Positions 8,957 through 17,033 of a stretch of 64,000 nucleotides of DNA are shown here, piece by piece. The stretch is taken from positions 79,835 to 143,834 of the forward strand of contig NZ_JAHUWK010000013.1 in assembly GCF_019219065.1 (NCBI RefSeq). The letters are read 5' to 3'. This DNA comes from Duganella sp. sic0402. Its GTDB lineage: Bacteria; Pseudomonadota; Gammaproteobacteria; Burkholderiales; Burkholderiaceae_D. A program made the position numbers and the translations under genes. The first letter of the stretch is position 1. The number at the start of each line of letters is the position of its first letter. The notes below the pieces were generated by a model. It saw only the letters and a list, made by a program, of their open reading frames with translations, ran no database searches and was not told where the DNA came from.

Positions 8957-10441
8957 ATGCGTAATGCCAGTAAGTACCAGATGAAAGTCCTCGCAGTCCT
9001 GTTGTGCACGGCCGCGCTCAGCGGTTGTAGCCTGTTCTCGTCGAAGAAAAAAGAGGAGCCTGCACCTGCTGCGGCTGCTGCGGCTGCCGCGCCTGCCGCT
9101 AGCGCCGCCGTGCCGGCCGCTGCGCCCGCCGCCAAGAAAGACAGCAGCGGTGGTTTCCTGCCGCCTGGTTCGTCGGGCAACGTCGAGATCGACTCGATCG
9201 TGGTGGTGGTCAATGACGACGTGATTACCCAGCGCGAACTGTCCAACCGCATCAAGACCGTCAGCGCGCGCATGAAAGCGCAGAACGTGCAGATGCCGGA
9301 CCCTGCCGACCTGCGCCGCCAGCTGCTGGAGCGCATGATCGTCGAGCGCTCGCAGCTGCAACTGGCCAAGGAAATGGGCGTGCGCGTGGACGACCTGCAA
9401 CTGGACCGCGCCATTGCCCGTATCGCCGAGGCGCAGAAGATGAACATCCAGCAGCTGCGCGACCAGATGGAAAAGGATGGCACGCCATACGCCTCCTTCC
9501 GCGAAGAAATCCGTGAAGAAATCATCATGCAGCGCCTGCGCGAGCATGAAGTCGACGGCAAGATCCAGATTTCCGATGCCGAGGTGGACAGCTTTATCGC
9601 CGCTGAAAAAGCCGCCGCCGCCGAGCAGTTCGAAATCAATATCTCGCAGATCATGGTACGTATTCCGGACAATGCCTCGGCCGAGGTGATTGCCCAGCGC
9701 CGCGCGCGCGCCGAGGAAGTGATGCGCCAGCTGCGCACCGGCGCCGACTTCGCCAAGATGGCCGCCACCTACTCAGACGCCAGCGATGCACTGCAAGGCG
9801 GCTCGGTCGGCTGGCGCCAGCCTGAGCGCCTGCCGCCGGTGTTCGCCGAAGCGCTGGTCAAGCTGAAGCCGGGCCAGGTCACGCCGATCATCAAGAGTAC
9901 CAGCGCCTTCCACATCCTGAAGGCGGTCGACCGCCGCAGCATGGCCGAAGCGCAAGCCGTGGCCTCGGTGCAGCAGACCCATGCCCGCCACATCCTGATC
10001 AAGATCACGCCGACCATGAGCGCGGCGGACGCCAAGCGCAAGCTGCTGGAACTGAAAGAGCGCCTGGACAATCAGGCCGCCAAGTTTGAAGATTTGGCAC
10101 GCCTGGTGTCCAATGACAGTTCCGCTTCCAAGGGAGGCGACCTGGGCTGGCTGTCCCCTGGCGACGCCATGCCGGAATTCGAGGCGGCGATGAATGCGCT
10201 GAAGATCGGCGAAGTCAGCGAGCCGGTGGAAACCAGCTTCGGTGTGCACTTGATCGAAGTGATGGAGCGCAAGACCGACGACGTGTCCAAGGAGCGCGAG
10301 CGCAACAATGCGCGCCAGGCGCTGCGCGACCGCAAGCTGGAAGAAGCCACTGAAAGCTGGCAGCGCGAAGTGCGCGACCGTGCCTACGTCGAGTACCGCA
10401 ACGAAGACGACAAGGCGGCCAACGCCAACGCCAACAAGTAA
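8957..10441 (+). CDS. surA: SurA-type peptidyl-prolyl isomerase with a lipobox
   Basis: A 494-residue periplasmic chaperone for outer-membrane proteins. It has a SurA N-terminal helical domain (about residues 75-190) and two parvulin domains (about 220-320 and 340-450), the second with ARHILIKITP and GGDLGWLSPGDAMPEF. Unusually, the N-terminus is a lipoprotein signal, LCTAALSGC, with Cys24 as the lipidation site and Ser at +2, followed by a linker of about 40 residues rich in Ala and Pro. Classical SurA is soluble with a cleaved signal. An internal ATG at 8981 would keep the same lipobox. It follows lptD as in many proteobacteria. Confidence 0.92.
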   Translation: MRNASKYQMKVLAVLLCTAALSGCSLFSSKKKEEPAPAAAAAAAAPAASAAVPAAAPAAKKDSSGGFLPPGSSGNVEIDSIVVVVNDDVITQRELSNRIKTVSARMKAQNVQMPDPADLRRQLLERMIVERSQLQLAKEMGVRVDDLQLDRAIARIAEAQKMNIQQLRDQMEKDGTPYASFREEIREEIIMQRLREHEVDGKIQISDAEVDSFIAAEKAAAAEQFEINISQIMVRIPDNASAEVIAQRRARAEEVMRQLRTGADFAKMAATYSDASDALQGGSVGWRQPERLPPVFAEALVKLKPGQVTPIIKSTSAFHILKAVDRRSMAEAQAVASVQQTHARHILIKITPTMSAADAKRKLLELKERLDNQAAKFEDLARLVSNDSSASKGGDLGWLSPGDAMPEFEAAMNALKIGEVSEPVETSFGVHLIEVMERKTDDVSKERERNNARQALRDRKLEEATESWQREVRDRAYVEYRNEDDKAANANANK

Positions 10442-10459
10442 GCAGAAAGGGGAGCACGC

Positions 10460-11530
10460 TTGAGCGCCACTTCATCCAAACGGCGCCCGGGAGTGCGCCC
10501 CGCTATTGCCGTCACGGTCGGCGAGCCGGCCGGCATCGGCCCGGAAATCTCCATCCGCTCGGCGTGGGCGCGGCGGCACGAAGTCAATTGCGTGCTGCTG
10601 GGCGACGCCGCCTTCCTGGCCATGACGGCCGCCGACATCGATCCTGAAATCCGTTTGTCCTCGCTGTCGCTGATGGCGGTGCGCAACGGCGGCCTGCCGC
10701 ACTTTGGCGCCGACCGCATCACGGTGATCGATGTGCCGCTCGGCGCGCATGTGGTTCCCGGCAAGCTGGACAAGGAAAACGGCCGTGCCGTGCTGGACAC
10801 GCTGGACGCCGCCATCGAAGGCGTGCAGGCCGGCTGGTTCGAGGCGGTGGTCACTGCGCCGCTGCAAAAGAGCACCATCAACGATGCCGGCGTGAAGTTT
10901 TCCGGCCATACCGAATATTTTGCCGACCAGACCGCAACGCCGCAGGTGGTGATGATGCTGGCCGGCCCGCAGCAGCTCAGCGGCGAACTGCATGGCGCGC
11001 CGCTGCGCGTGGCGCTGGCCACCACCCATCTGCCGCTGAAGGATGTGGCGGGGGCGCTGAGCCAGGACGGCCTGGCGCGCATTCTGGACATCATTCACGC
11101 CGATCTGCAGCACAAGTTCGGCATCGCCCAGCCACGCATCCTGGTGTGCGGCCTGAACCCGCATGCGGGCGAGGGCGGCTACCTGGGCCGCGAGGAAATC
11201 GAGATCATCGCGCCGGCCATCGCGGCGGCGCAGGCGCGCGGCATCGCTGCCGCCGGCCCGTATCCGGCCGACACGCTGTTCCAGCCGAAATACCTGCGGG
11301 ACGCCGACTGCGTGCTGGCCATGTACCACGACCAGGGCTTGCCGGTGCTGAAGTACGCCACCTTCGGCAACGGCGTCAACATCACGCTGGGTCTGCCGCT
11401 GATACGCACGTCGGTAGACCACGGCACGGCGCTGGACCTGGCCGCGCAAGGCCTGGGCAAGGCCGACTGCGGCAGCATGGAACAGGCGATCAGCACCGCC
11501 TTATTGATGGCAAACGCCGTCAACGCTTAA
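10460..11530 (+). CDS. pdxA: 4-hydroxythreonine-4-phosphate dehydrogenase
   Basis: A 356-residue NAD-dependent enzyme of the DXP-dependent pyridoxal phosphate pathway, oxidising 4-phosphohydroxy-threonine. It shows VTVGEPAGIGPEI near the N-terminus and the metal-ligand histidine regions KFSGHTEYFAD, LNPHAGEGGYLG and AMYHDQGLPVLKY. The start is a TTG at 10460 preceded by AAAGGGGA at 10446-10453; no ATG or GTG lies nearby before the conserved N-terminus. It sits between surA and rsmA, as in E. coli. Confidence 0.95.
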   Translation: MSATSSKRRPGVRPAIAVTVGEPAGIGPEISIRSAWARRHEVNCVLLGDAAFLAMTAADIDPEIRLSSLSLMAVRNGGLPHFGADRITVIDVPLGAHVVPGKLDKENGRAVLDTLDAAIEGVQAGWFEAVVTAPLQKSTINDAGVKFSGHTEYFADQTATPQVVMMLAGPQQLSGELHGAPLRVALATTHLPLKDVAGALSQDGLARILDIIHADLQHKFGIAQPRILVCGLNPHAGEGGYLGREEIEIIAPAIAAAQARGIAAAGPYPADTLFQPKYLRDADCVLAMYHDQGLPVLKYATFGNGVNITLGLPLIRTSVDHGTALDLAAQGLGKADCGSMEQAISTALLMANAVNA

Positions 11531-11548
11531 TTATTGGACAATAAAAAC

Positions 11549-12319
11549 ATGAAACACGTAGCCCGCAAACGCTTCGGCCAGAACTTCCTGCAAGACCAGC
11601 ATGTACTGGGCAGCATCACCGACTCGATCGATCCGCAGCCGGACGACGCCATGGTGGAAATCGGCCCCGGCCTGGCCGCCATGACCGATCAGCTGCTGCG
11701 CTCGCTGAAGCACATGCATGTGGTCGAACTGGACCGCGACCTGGTGACGCGGCTGGAGAAAGCCTATCCGCGCAACAAGCTGAGCGTGCACTCCGGCGAC
11801 GCGCTGAAGTTCGATTTCGCCAGCATCCCGGTGCCGGAAGGGCAGAAGCTGCGCATCGTCGGCAACCTGCCGTACAACATCTCCAGCCCGCTGCTATTCC
11901 ACCTGGCGACGTTTGCGCCACTGGTGCAGGACCAGCACTTCATGCTGCAAAAAGAGGTGGTGGAGCGCATGGTGGCCGAGCCGGGCAGCAAGGTGTATGG
12001 CCGCCTGTCGGTGATGCTGCAATGGCGCTACGATATGTCGCTGCTGTTTGTCGTGCCGCCGGAAGCCTTCGATCCGCCGCCGAAGGTGGATTCGGCCATC
12101 GTCCGCATGATTCCGGTCGCCCAGCCGCTGGCCTGCGATGGCCCGACGCTGGAAGCGGTGGTGCAGAAGGCGTTTTCGCAGCGCCGTAAAGTGATACGCA
12201 ATTGCCTGTCCGGCATGTTCACCGAAGAACAGATCATCGCCGCCGGCATTAACCCGACCGACCGTCCGGAAGCCGTCGGCCTGGCACAGTACGTGGCGCT
12301 GGCGAATCTGCTGAAGTAA
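11549..12319 (+). CDS. rsmA: 16S rRNA dimethyladenosine transferase
   Basis: A 256-residue methyltransferase (KsgA) that dimethylates two adjacent adenines near the 3' end of 16S rRNA during 30S maturation. The N-terminus ARKRFGQNFLQD, the SAM motif VEIGPGLAAMT and the catalytic motif GNLPYNISSPL are clear. The ATG at 11549 was preferred over an in-frame TTG at 11534 because the family starts MKHxARKRFGQNF and a GGA lies about 10 bases upstream. It is the last gene of lptD-surA-pdxA-rsmA. Confidence 0.95.
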   Translation: MKHVARKRFGQNFLQDQHVLGSITDSIDPQPDDAMVEIGPGLAAMTDQLLRSLKHMHVVELDRDLVTRLEKAYPRNKLSVHSGDALKFDFASIPVPEGQKLRIVGNLPYNISSPLLFHLATFAPLVQDQHFMLQKEVVERMVAEPGSKVYGRLSVMLQWRYDMSLLFVVPPEAFDPPPKVDSAIVRMIPVAQPLACDGPTLEAVVQKAFSQRRKVIRNCLSGMFTEEQIIAAGINPTDRPEAVGLAQYVALANLLK

Positions 12320-12345
12320 AAAAAAGCCCGCTATTGAGCGGGCTT
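12318..12345 (-). terminator. Rho-independent terminator
   Basis: Inverted arms AAGCCCGCT (12324-12332) and AGCGGGCTT (12337-12345) with a 4-base loop, next to a run of eight A on the plus strand. On the minus strand this is a 9-bp stem followed by a U tract, so it best terminates the minus-strand lipoprotein transcript 125 bases upstream. It may also serve rsmA on the plus strand, where it lacks a U tract. Confidence 0.8.
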
Positions 12346-12469
12346 GAAATCCATTTCCTTTGCAAGAAGTGGAGGAGACAGATGCAGTATGCTGCGTTGC
12401 GATATATAACGCTACTTTATTTTCCGAATATCAATTATTTCGATTTCGGATATCTCCTCCCCACCTTCC

Positions 12470-13084
12470 TTATTTCGGTACGCAGGTCACCAGAATGTTG
12501 CTGACCGCGACTTCGTGCATGACGCCGGTGCCGTTCGCGACGGTGCAGCTCAGGCCGTTATCCGATGGCACTGCGGTAACGCCATAGGACTGGCCGTCCG
12601 CAACCGTGCCGATGACGAAGTCCACGGCGCCGTTGGTGGCGCTGGCGCTGCTGATGGTGGCCGTGCCGCTGGAACCGTTGATCAGCGTGATGGTGCGTGC
12701 GGTGCCGTCGGCTGCCGCAGTCAGGCCGGTGATCTGGCCGCCCAGGTTGTAGGCGTTTTGCTGGCACGACAGCTGCAGCGTGATTTCCACGTTGTAGCCG
12801 GCCGAACCGACGTTGGCGGTGTCCCAGCCGCAGGTCATGTGGGCTGGCTGGGCTTTGATGGCCACCGTGTACATGGTGCCGTAGTCGATCTGCTTGCTGA
12901 AGGCGAAGCTGGTGGCGCCCACTGGCAGGCTCAGGTCATCGCCGCCGTTATTGGTCAGCACCAGGCCGCTGTTGGTCAGGTTGAGGACGTTACCTTTTAC
13001 CGTGTATTGCTGCTTGCCGCCGCAACCGGCCAGCGTGGCCAGCATGGTCAGCGCCGCGACGGCGCTTACAAACGAAAATTTCAT
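12470..13084 (-). CDS. Lipoprotein with two beta-sandwich-like repeats
   Basis: A 204-residue predicted lipoprotein of unknown role. The signal peptide ends in the lipobox TLAGC, with GGK following, so sorting to the outer membrane is plausible. The mature part holds two repeats of about 85-95 residues, starting YTVKGNVLNLTNSGLVL and YNLGGQITGLTA and each ending in a Cys-containing strand. This resembles a repeat common in betaproteobacterial surface lipoproteins. The ATG at 13084 follows a good GGAG seven bases upstream; an upstream in-frame TTG overlaps that site and was rejected. It is a paralogue of the next gene upstream (31 bases away), so the two are probably co-transcribed. Confidence 0.75.
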   Translation of the reverse strand: MKFSFVSAVAALTMLATLAGCGGKQQYTVKGNVLNLTNSGLVLTNNGGDDLSLPVGATSFAFSKQIDYGTMYTVAIKAQPAHMTCGWDTANVGSAGYNVEITLQLSCQQNAYNLGGQITGLTAAADGTARTITLINGSSGTATISSASATNGAVDFVIGTVADGQSYGVTAVPSDNGLSCTVANGTGVMHEVAVSNILVTCVPK

Positions 13085-13114
13085 GTATTTCTCCAAAGAT
13101 TAAACGGTGGCGGC

Positions 13115-13735
13115 TTATTTGTTGACGCAGTTCACGATCAGGCCCAGCTGATCCGCTTCCGGCATGGTGCCTGGATTCAGCGCCGGGTCGATGGTGCAGG
13201 TCTGGTTGCTAGGCTGGGTCAGGATGGTCGCGCCGTACAGCGCCTTGTTGGCTACCTTGGTCGGGAAAGTGAAGCTCACGTTGGCGCCGGCGGTCGCTGG
13301 CGGCAGCACGGCGGTGCTGTCGGAACCATTGGCCAGCACCAGACCGGTGCCGGTCAAGCCTTTGACGGTGCCACCCAGCGTGTACGGATTGGCGGTGCAG
13401 CTGATGGCGACGCGATAAACGGTGTAGTAGGAAGCTGTGCCTTTTGCCTCGGTAGAGGTGCAGGTGGCGCCAGGTGGAATGCTATCTACCACCACATCAA
13501 ATTGCTCATCGGTGGCCAGCAACTTGCCGAACACGAAACTGTTCTGGCCAGGGGAAATGGTCAGGGTCAGCTTGTCGCTGTTGGACTTGTTGCTGAGGAC
13601 GATGGTGGAATTGGCCGCACCACCGATGTAGGTAACGGTGCCGGACAGCGCCAGGCTGCCATTGCTGCCGCCGCAGGCGCTCAGGATCACACCACACAGC
13701 AGGGCTAGGCCCGCACGCAGAAACGAACTTTTCAT
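13115..13735 (-). CDS. Paralogous repeat lipoprotein
   Basis: A 206-residue predicted lipoprotein. Signal peptide and lipobox are ILSAC followed by GGSNG. Two repeats follow: LSGTVTYIGGAANSTIVLSN ending in VAISC, and YTLGGTVKGLTGTGLVL ending in LIVNC. The architecture matches the downstream neighbour, which points to tandem duplication. Each repeat carries paired cysteines that could form a disulfide. The ATG at 13735 follows GGAGAGAGAG; the frame is open 168 bases further upstream, but no lipoprotein signal would result from those starts. Function unknown. Confidence 0.75.
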   Translation of the reverse strand: MKSSFLRAGLALLCGVILSACGGSNGSLALSGTVTYIGGAANSTIVLSNKSNSDKLTLTISPGQNSFVFGKLLATDEQFDVVVDSIPPGATCTSTEAKGTASYYTVYRVAISCTANPYTLGGTVKGLTGTGLVLANGSDSTAVLPPATAGANVSFTFPTKVANKALYGATILTQPSNQTCTIDPALNPGTMPEADQLGLIVNCVNK

Positions 13736-13918
13736 AGAAACTCTCTCTCCAAAACGAATAGGGCCCGGCAGCACGCACGGGAGGCAGCATATTACACTTG
13801 TGCGGCGTATTTTAGTGCATTTGGTAACACGGACTACGCAAATGGATGTAACAGCGTGTGTCCCCGGCCCGGCGCCGGCGCGTACAATAGCCTTGTTTGC
13901 CATTCTTTGCCCCGCATC

Positions 13919-14635
13919 ATGACCCCACGCCGCCCGCTAGCCCTGTTGTTTGACCTGGACGACACCCTGTGGCCGATTGCCCCGGTGATCGCCGCCGCCG
14001 AGCAGAGCTGGCATGCCTGGCTGGCGCAGCACGCGCCGCGCGTGGCCCAGGCCTTCAGCGTGGCTGAATTGCGGGTGCGGCGTGCGGCGCTGCTGGCGCG
14101 CCGGCCGGAGCTGGTCGCCGACCTCTACCAGCTGCGTCGCGAGGCGCTGGCCGAGATTTTTGCCGAAACCGGCGAGGACCCTGCGCATATCGAAGGCTCG
14201 ATGCAGCATTTCGCCGTCCAGCGCAACCTTGTCGCGCCGTACGCCGATGTGCTGCCGGTGCTGCCGCTATTGCAGGGCATGTTGCGGCTGGGAGTGATCA
14301 CCAATGGCAACGCCGACCTGGAAGTGATCGGCATGGACCACCATTTTGAATACAAGCTGTCGTCGTCGGTGTTTGGCCGCGCCAAGCCGGACCCAGGGAT
14401 TTTCCTGGCCGCCTGCGCGGCGATGGGCGTGGCGCCGGAGGATGCGGTCTACGTTGGTGACGATTTGCGGCTGGATGTGCAGGGCGCGCAAGGCGCCGGC
14501 CTGCGCGCGGTGTGGATGAACCGTCACGGCGGCAGTGCGCACCTGGACGCCGGCGTCACGCCGGACGCCATTTGCGCCACGTTTGACGAGCTGCTGGCGT
14601 GGATACGTGGGCAGATGCCGCAGAGCGGTGCATAA
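13919..14635 (+). CDS. HAD-family hydrolase
   Basis: A 238-residue haloacid dehalogenase-type phosphatase. Motif I is LFDLDDTLWP near residue 10, motif II is in GVITNGNADLEV, motif III is the Lys of GRAKPDPGIF, and motif IV is YVGDDLRLDVQGAQGAG. The helical cap between motifs I and II is of the C1 type, as in nucleotidase and phosphoglycolate-type enzymes; the substrate cannot be assigned. The ATG at 13919 was chosen because motif I must sit close to the N-terminus. It precedes hrcA by 37 bases. Confidence 0.82.
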   Translation: MTPRRPLALLFDLDDTLWPIAPVIAAAEQSWHAWLAQHAPRVAQAFSVAELRVRRAALLARRPELVADLYQLRREALAEIFAETGEDPAHIEGSMQHFAVQRNLVAPYADVLPVLPLLQGMLRLGVITNGNADLEVIGMDHHFEYKLSSSVFGRAKPDPGIFLAACAAMGVAPEDAVYVGDDLRLDVQGAQGAGLRAVWMNRHGGSAHLDAGVTPDAICATFDELLAWIRGQMPQSGA

Positions 14636-14672
14636 TAAGCACAACATTGTTTTTGGCTCACCGATATTTAGT

Positions 14673-15689
14673 ATGCAACTCGACAACCGCGCACAAACCC
14701 TGCTCAAGGCCCTGGTAGAACGCTATATCGCCGACGGCCAGCCGGTGGGGTCGCGCGCGCTTTCCAAGATTTCCGGGCTGGAGCTGTCGCCGGCCACCAT
14801 CCGCAACATCATGGCGGACCTGGAGGAGCTGGGCTATGTCGCCAGCCCGCACACCTCGGCCGGCCGGGTGCCGACGCCGCGCGGCTACCGCATCTTTGTC
14901 GACACCTTGCTGACCGTGCAGCATCTGGACGAGCAGGCGGTCGGCGCGCAATTGCGGCTGCAATCGCCGCAGCCACAGAAGATGATCGCCAACGCGGCGC
15001 AGATGCTGTCCTCGCTGTCGCAGTTTGCCGGCGTGGTGCTGAGCCCGCGCCGTGAGTCGGTGTTCCAGCAGATCGAATTCCTGCGCCTGGGCGAGAAGCG
15101 CATCCTGCTGGTGATCGTTGCGCCCAATGGCGACGTGCAGAACCGCTTGCTGCTGACCGATGTCGATTACAGCCCGGCGCAGCTGGTGCAATCGGCCAAT
15201 TACATCAACCAGAATTATGGCGGGCTGGCGTTTGATGAAGTCCACGCGCGCCTGCAAAACGAGCTGCGCCAGCTGCGCGACGATATGGGCCGGTTGATGC
15301 AGGTGGCGGTGGAGGCTGGCAGCGAGGCGATGAAGGACGACAAGGATGACATGGTCATCGCCGGTGAGCGCAATCTGCTGTCGGTCAGCGATTTGTCGTC
15401 GAATATGAGTTCGTTGCGGCAGATGTTCGATATGTTCGAGCAGAAAACCGGCCTGATGCAGCTGCTGGACGTGTCGGCCAAGGCCAGCGGAGTGCAGATT
15501 TATATCGGCGGGGAATCCAGCCTGGTGCCGATGGATGAAATGAGCGTGGTGACCGCGCCGTACACGGCCAACGGCAAGATCGTTGGCACGCTGGGGGTGA
15601 TCGGCCCGACACGGATGGCGTATGAGCGGGTGATACCGATTGTGGATATTACCGCCAAGCTGCTTTCAAACGCGCTCAGCCATAATTAA
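14673..15689 (+). CDS. hrcA: Heat-inducible transcription repressor HrcA
   Basis: A 338-residue repressor that binds CIRCE operators and controls groESL/dnaK-type heat-shock genes, with GroEL as chaperone cofactor. The N-terminal winged helix is recognisable as LLKALVERYIADGQPVGSRALSK (split here by the known turn) and SPATIRNIMADLEELG, followed by SPHTSAGRVPT. The rest is the GAF-like dimer domain. No CIRCE inverted repeat (TTAGCACTC-N9-GAGTGCTAA) was found in the window, so its targets lie elsewhere. It ends a few bases before a bidirectional hairpin shared with fur. Confidence 0.93.
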   Translation: MQLDNRAQTLLKALVERYIADGQPVGSRALSKISGLELSPATIRNIMADLEELGYVASPHTSAGRVPTPRGYRIFVDTLLTVQHLDEQAVGAQLRLQSPQPQKMIANAAQMLSSLSQFAGVVLSPRRESVFQQIEFLRLGEKRILLVIVAPNGDVQNRLLLTDVDYSPAQLVQSANYINQNYGGLAFDEVHARLQNELRQLRDDMGRLMQVAVEAGSEAMKDDKDDMVIAGERNLLSVSDLSSNMSSLRQMFDMFEQKTGLMQLLDVSAKASGVQIYIGGESSLVPMDEMSVVTAPYTANGKIVGTLGVIGPTRMAYERVIPIVDITAKLLSNALSHN

Positions 15690-15690
15690 T

Positions 15691-15732
15691 TTCCCCCCGG
15701 TACGGCGGGATCTGACCCCGTACGGGGAGGAA
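15691..15732. terminator. Bidirectional hairpin between hrcA and fur
   Basis: Arms 15691-15703 and 15720-15732 pair over 12 bp with one bulge on each side, directly after the hrcA stop and directly after the fur stop. A nested perfect palindrome, CCCCGTACGGGG, lies at 15716-15727. The loop side contains CTGACCCCG (15712-15720), the complement of CGGGGTCAG found beside the 44-base palindrome at 63877-63885. It probably terminates both genes, and it may derive from a dispersed repeat. Confidence 0.55.
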
Positions 15733-15733
15733 A

Positions 15734-16162
15734 TCAAGGGCGGTGCGGGCAGGCGGTCTTGGTGCAGTTGCCGTAGATCGCCAGCGCGTGCTCGGCAATC
15801 TTGAAGCCGCGCTCCTTGGCGATGGCGTTCTGGCGGTCCTCGATCGCTTCGTCAAAGAATTCCTCGACGCGGCCGCAATCCATGCACACCAGGTGATCAT
15901 GGTGCGAACCCGCATTCAGCTCGAAGATGGCCTTGCCGGTTTCAAAATGGTTGCGGTTCAGCAGGCCGGCCTGCTCGAACTGGGTCAGCACGCGGTACAC
16001 GGTGGCCAGGCCCACATCCATATTATCCGCCAGCAGGATCTTGTAGACATCCTCGGCGGTCAGGTGGCGCACTTCACTATTCTGGAAGATATCCAGGATT
16101 TTGATGCGTGGCAAAGTGGCTTTGAGGCCGCTGGCCTTCAGATCGGTAGGATTATTACCCAT
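15734..16162 (-). CDS. fur: Ferric uptake regulator Fur
   Basis: A 142-residue metal-dependent repressor of iron uptake genes. The DNA-binding helix region is KATLPRIKILDIF...VYRVLTQFEQAGL. The metal-site region HHDHLVCMDCGRVEEF supplies His and the first CxxC, and the C-terminus carries CTKTACPHRP, a second pair of cysteines for structural zinc. The ATG at 16162 was chosen to give the conserved family N-terminus. It is divergent from bamE. Confidence 0.95.
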   Translation of the reverse strand: MGNNPTDLKASGLKATLPRIKILDIFQNSEVRHLTAEDVYKILLADNMDVGLATVYRVLTQFEQAGLLNRNHFETGKAIFELNAGSHHDHLVCMDCGRVEEFFDEAIEDRQNAIAKERGFKIAEHALAIYGNCTKTACPHRP

Positions 16163-16197
16163 GGTCGTAACTCTTAATGTGGTTGGCGGATAGCTAG

Positions 16198-16212
16198 GCG
16201 TTAGTTTAACGC
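16198..16212. promoter_or_regulatory. Inverted repeat in the fur/bamE spacer
   Basis: GCGTTA (16198-16203) and TAACGC (16207-16212) form a 6-bp dyad with a 3-base spacer, 36 bases upstream of the fur start. It could be an operator for fur; it does not match the classical Fur box. Nothing else was recognised in the 217-base spacer except a weak TATGAT (16330-16335) before bamE. Confidence 0.3.
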
Positions 16213-16379
16213 ACTCCGGGGCTGGCCGCACCACCCACGCGTCACCAGATACTTTCCCGTAGTTAATTTACATTTACAAAGTTTTGCACCTGATTTGGCG
16301 GATTCTGCCCCATCCCGCGCCGGGTGCTTTATGATATAGCGTTTTTCGGCACTTCCGCTCGATCAGATTGAGGACATTT

Positions 16380-17021
16380 ATGCGCGTCACCCAGGCTTCT
16401 TCGCAGTCTTTGTTGCACCGTTTCACTCCTGTCGCAGCCGCAGCGTGCGTTGCGCTGGCGCTGGGCGGCTGCGCGACCAAAACCACGCTGGGCGAGAAAG
16501 CCACCGAGGTAAAAGACCACGAACCCACGCTGGACGCCAGCAAGGGTGCGCAGACCACCACCATCACGCGCCTGCAGCGCTTTATGTGGTTCTTCTCGCC
16601 GTATCGTCCGGACATCCAGCAGGGCAACTTCGTTTCCGAAGAAATGTTGGCGCAATTGAAAGCCGGCATGACGCAGGACCAGGTCCGCTTCATCTTCGGC
16701 ACCGCGCTGCTGACCGACCCGTTCCACGGCAACCGCTGGGACTACGCCTTCCGCCTGGCCAAGGGCAATGGCGAAATCACCACCAGCCGCGTGATCGTGT
16801 TCTTCGACAAGGACGGCCGTGTCGAGCGCTGGGAAGGCGGCAATCTGCCGACCGAGAAAGAATATATCGCCCGCATCGCCGGCCCGGCCCGCAGCCTGAA
16901 GAAAGAGGCGGCCGAGGAAGCCGCGCTGGCCAAGCCGGCGCCGGTCGCACCGCTGCCATCCGGCCCGGACAAGGCCAATGCCGCTCCGGTGGAAGCGACG
17001 ATCAGCAACGACAAGAAATAA
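16380..17021 (+). CDS. bamE: Outer membrane assembly factor BamE
   Basis: A 213-residue lipoprotein of the Bam complex (SmpA/OmlA family), which helps fold beta-barrel proteins into the outer membrane. The lipobox is LALGGC, with Cys31 as the first mature residue. The SmpA/OmlA core follows: QQGNFVSEEMLAQLKAGMTQDQVRFIFGTALLTDPFHGNRWDY. The C-terminus extends some 60 residues beyond the core, into an Ala/Pro-rich tail. The ATG at 16380 has GAGGA about 8 bases upstream and was preferred over a TTG at 16368. The order fur/bamE-dapB is common in betaproteobacteria. Confidence 0.92.
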   Translation: MRVTQASSQSLLHRFTPVAAAACVALALGGCATKTTLGEKATEVKDHEPTLDASKGAQTTTITRLQRFMWFFSPYRPDIQQGNFVSEEMLAQLKAGMTQDQVRFIFGTALLTDPFHGNRWDYAFRLAKGNGEITTSRVIVFFDKDGRVERWEGGNLPTEKEYIARIAGPARSLKKEAAEEAALAKPAPVAPLPSGPDKANAAPVEATISNDKK

Positions 17022-17033
17022 CAAGGATTGAGC

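Noticed and set aside
12346..12469. A long-range inverted repeat (GTGGAGGAGA and TCTCCTCC) around an AT-rich stretch, considered as an RNA element
   Set aside because: Pairing is imperfect and there is no promoter or conserved fold to support it.
14636..14672. Search for a CIRCE operator before hrcA
   Set aside because: No TTAGCACTC-N9-GAGTGCTAA dyad is present here or elsewhere in the window.
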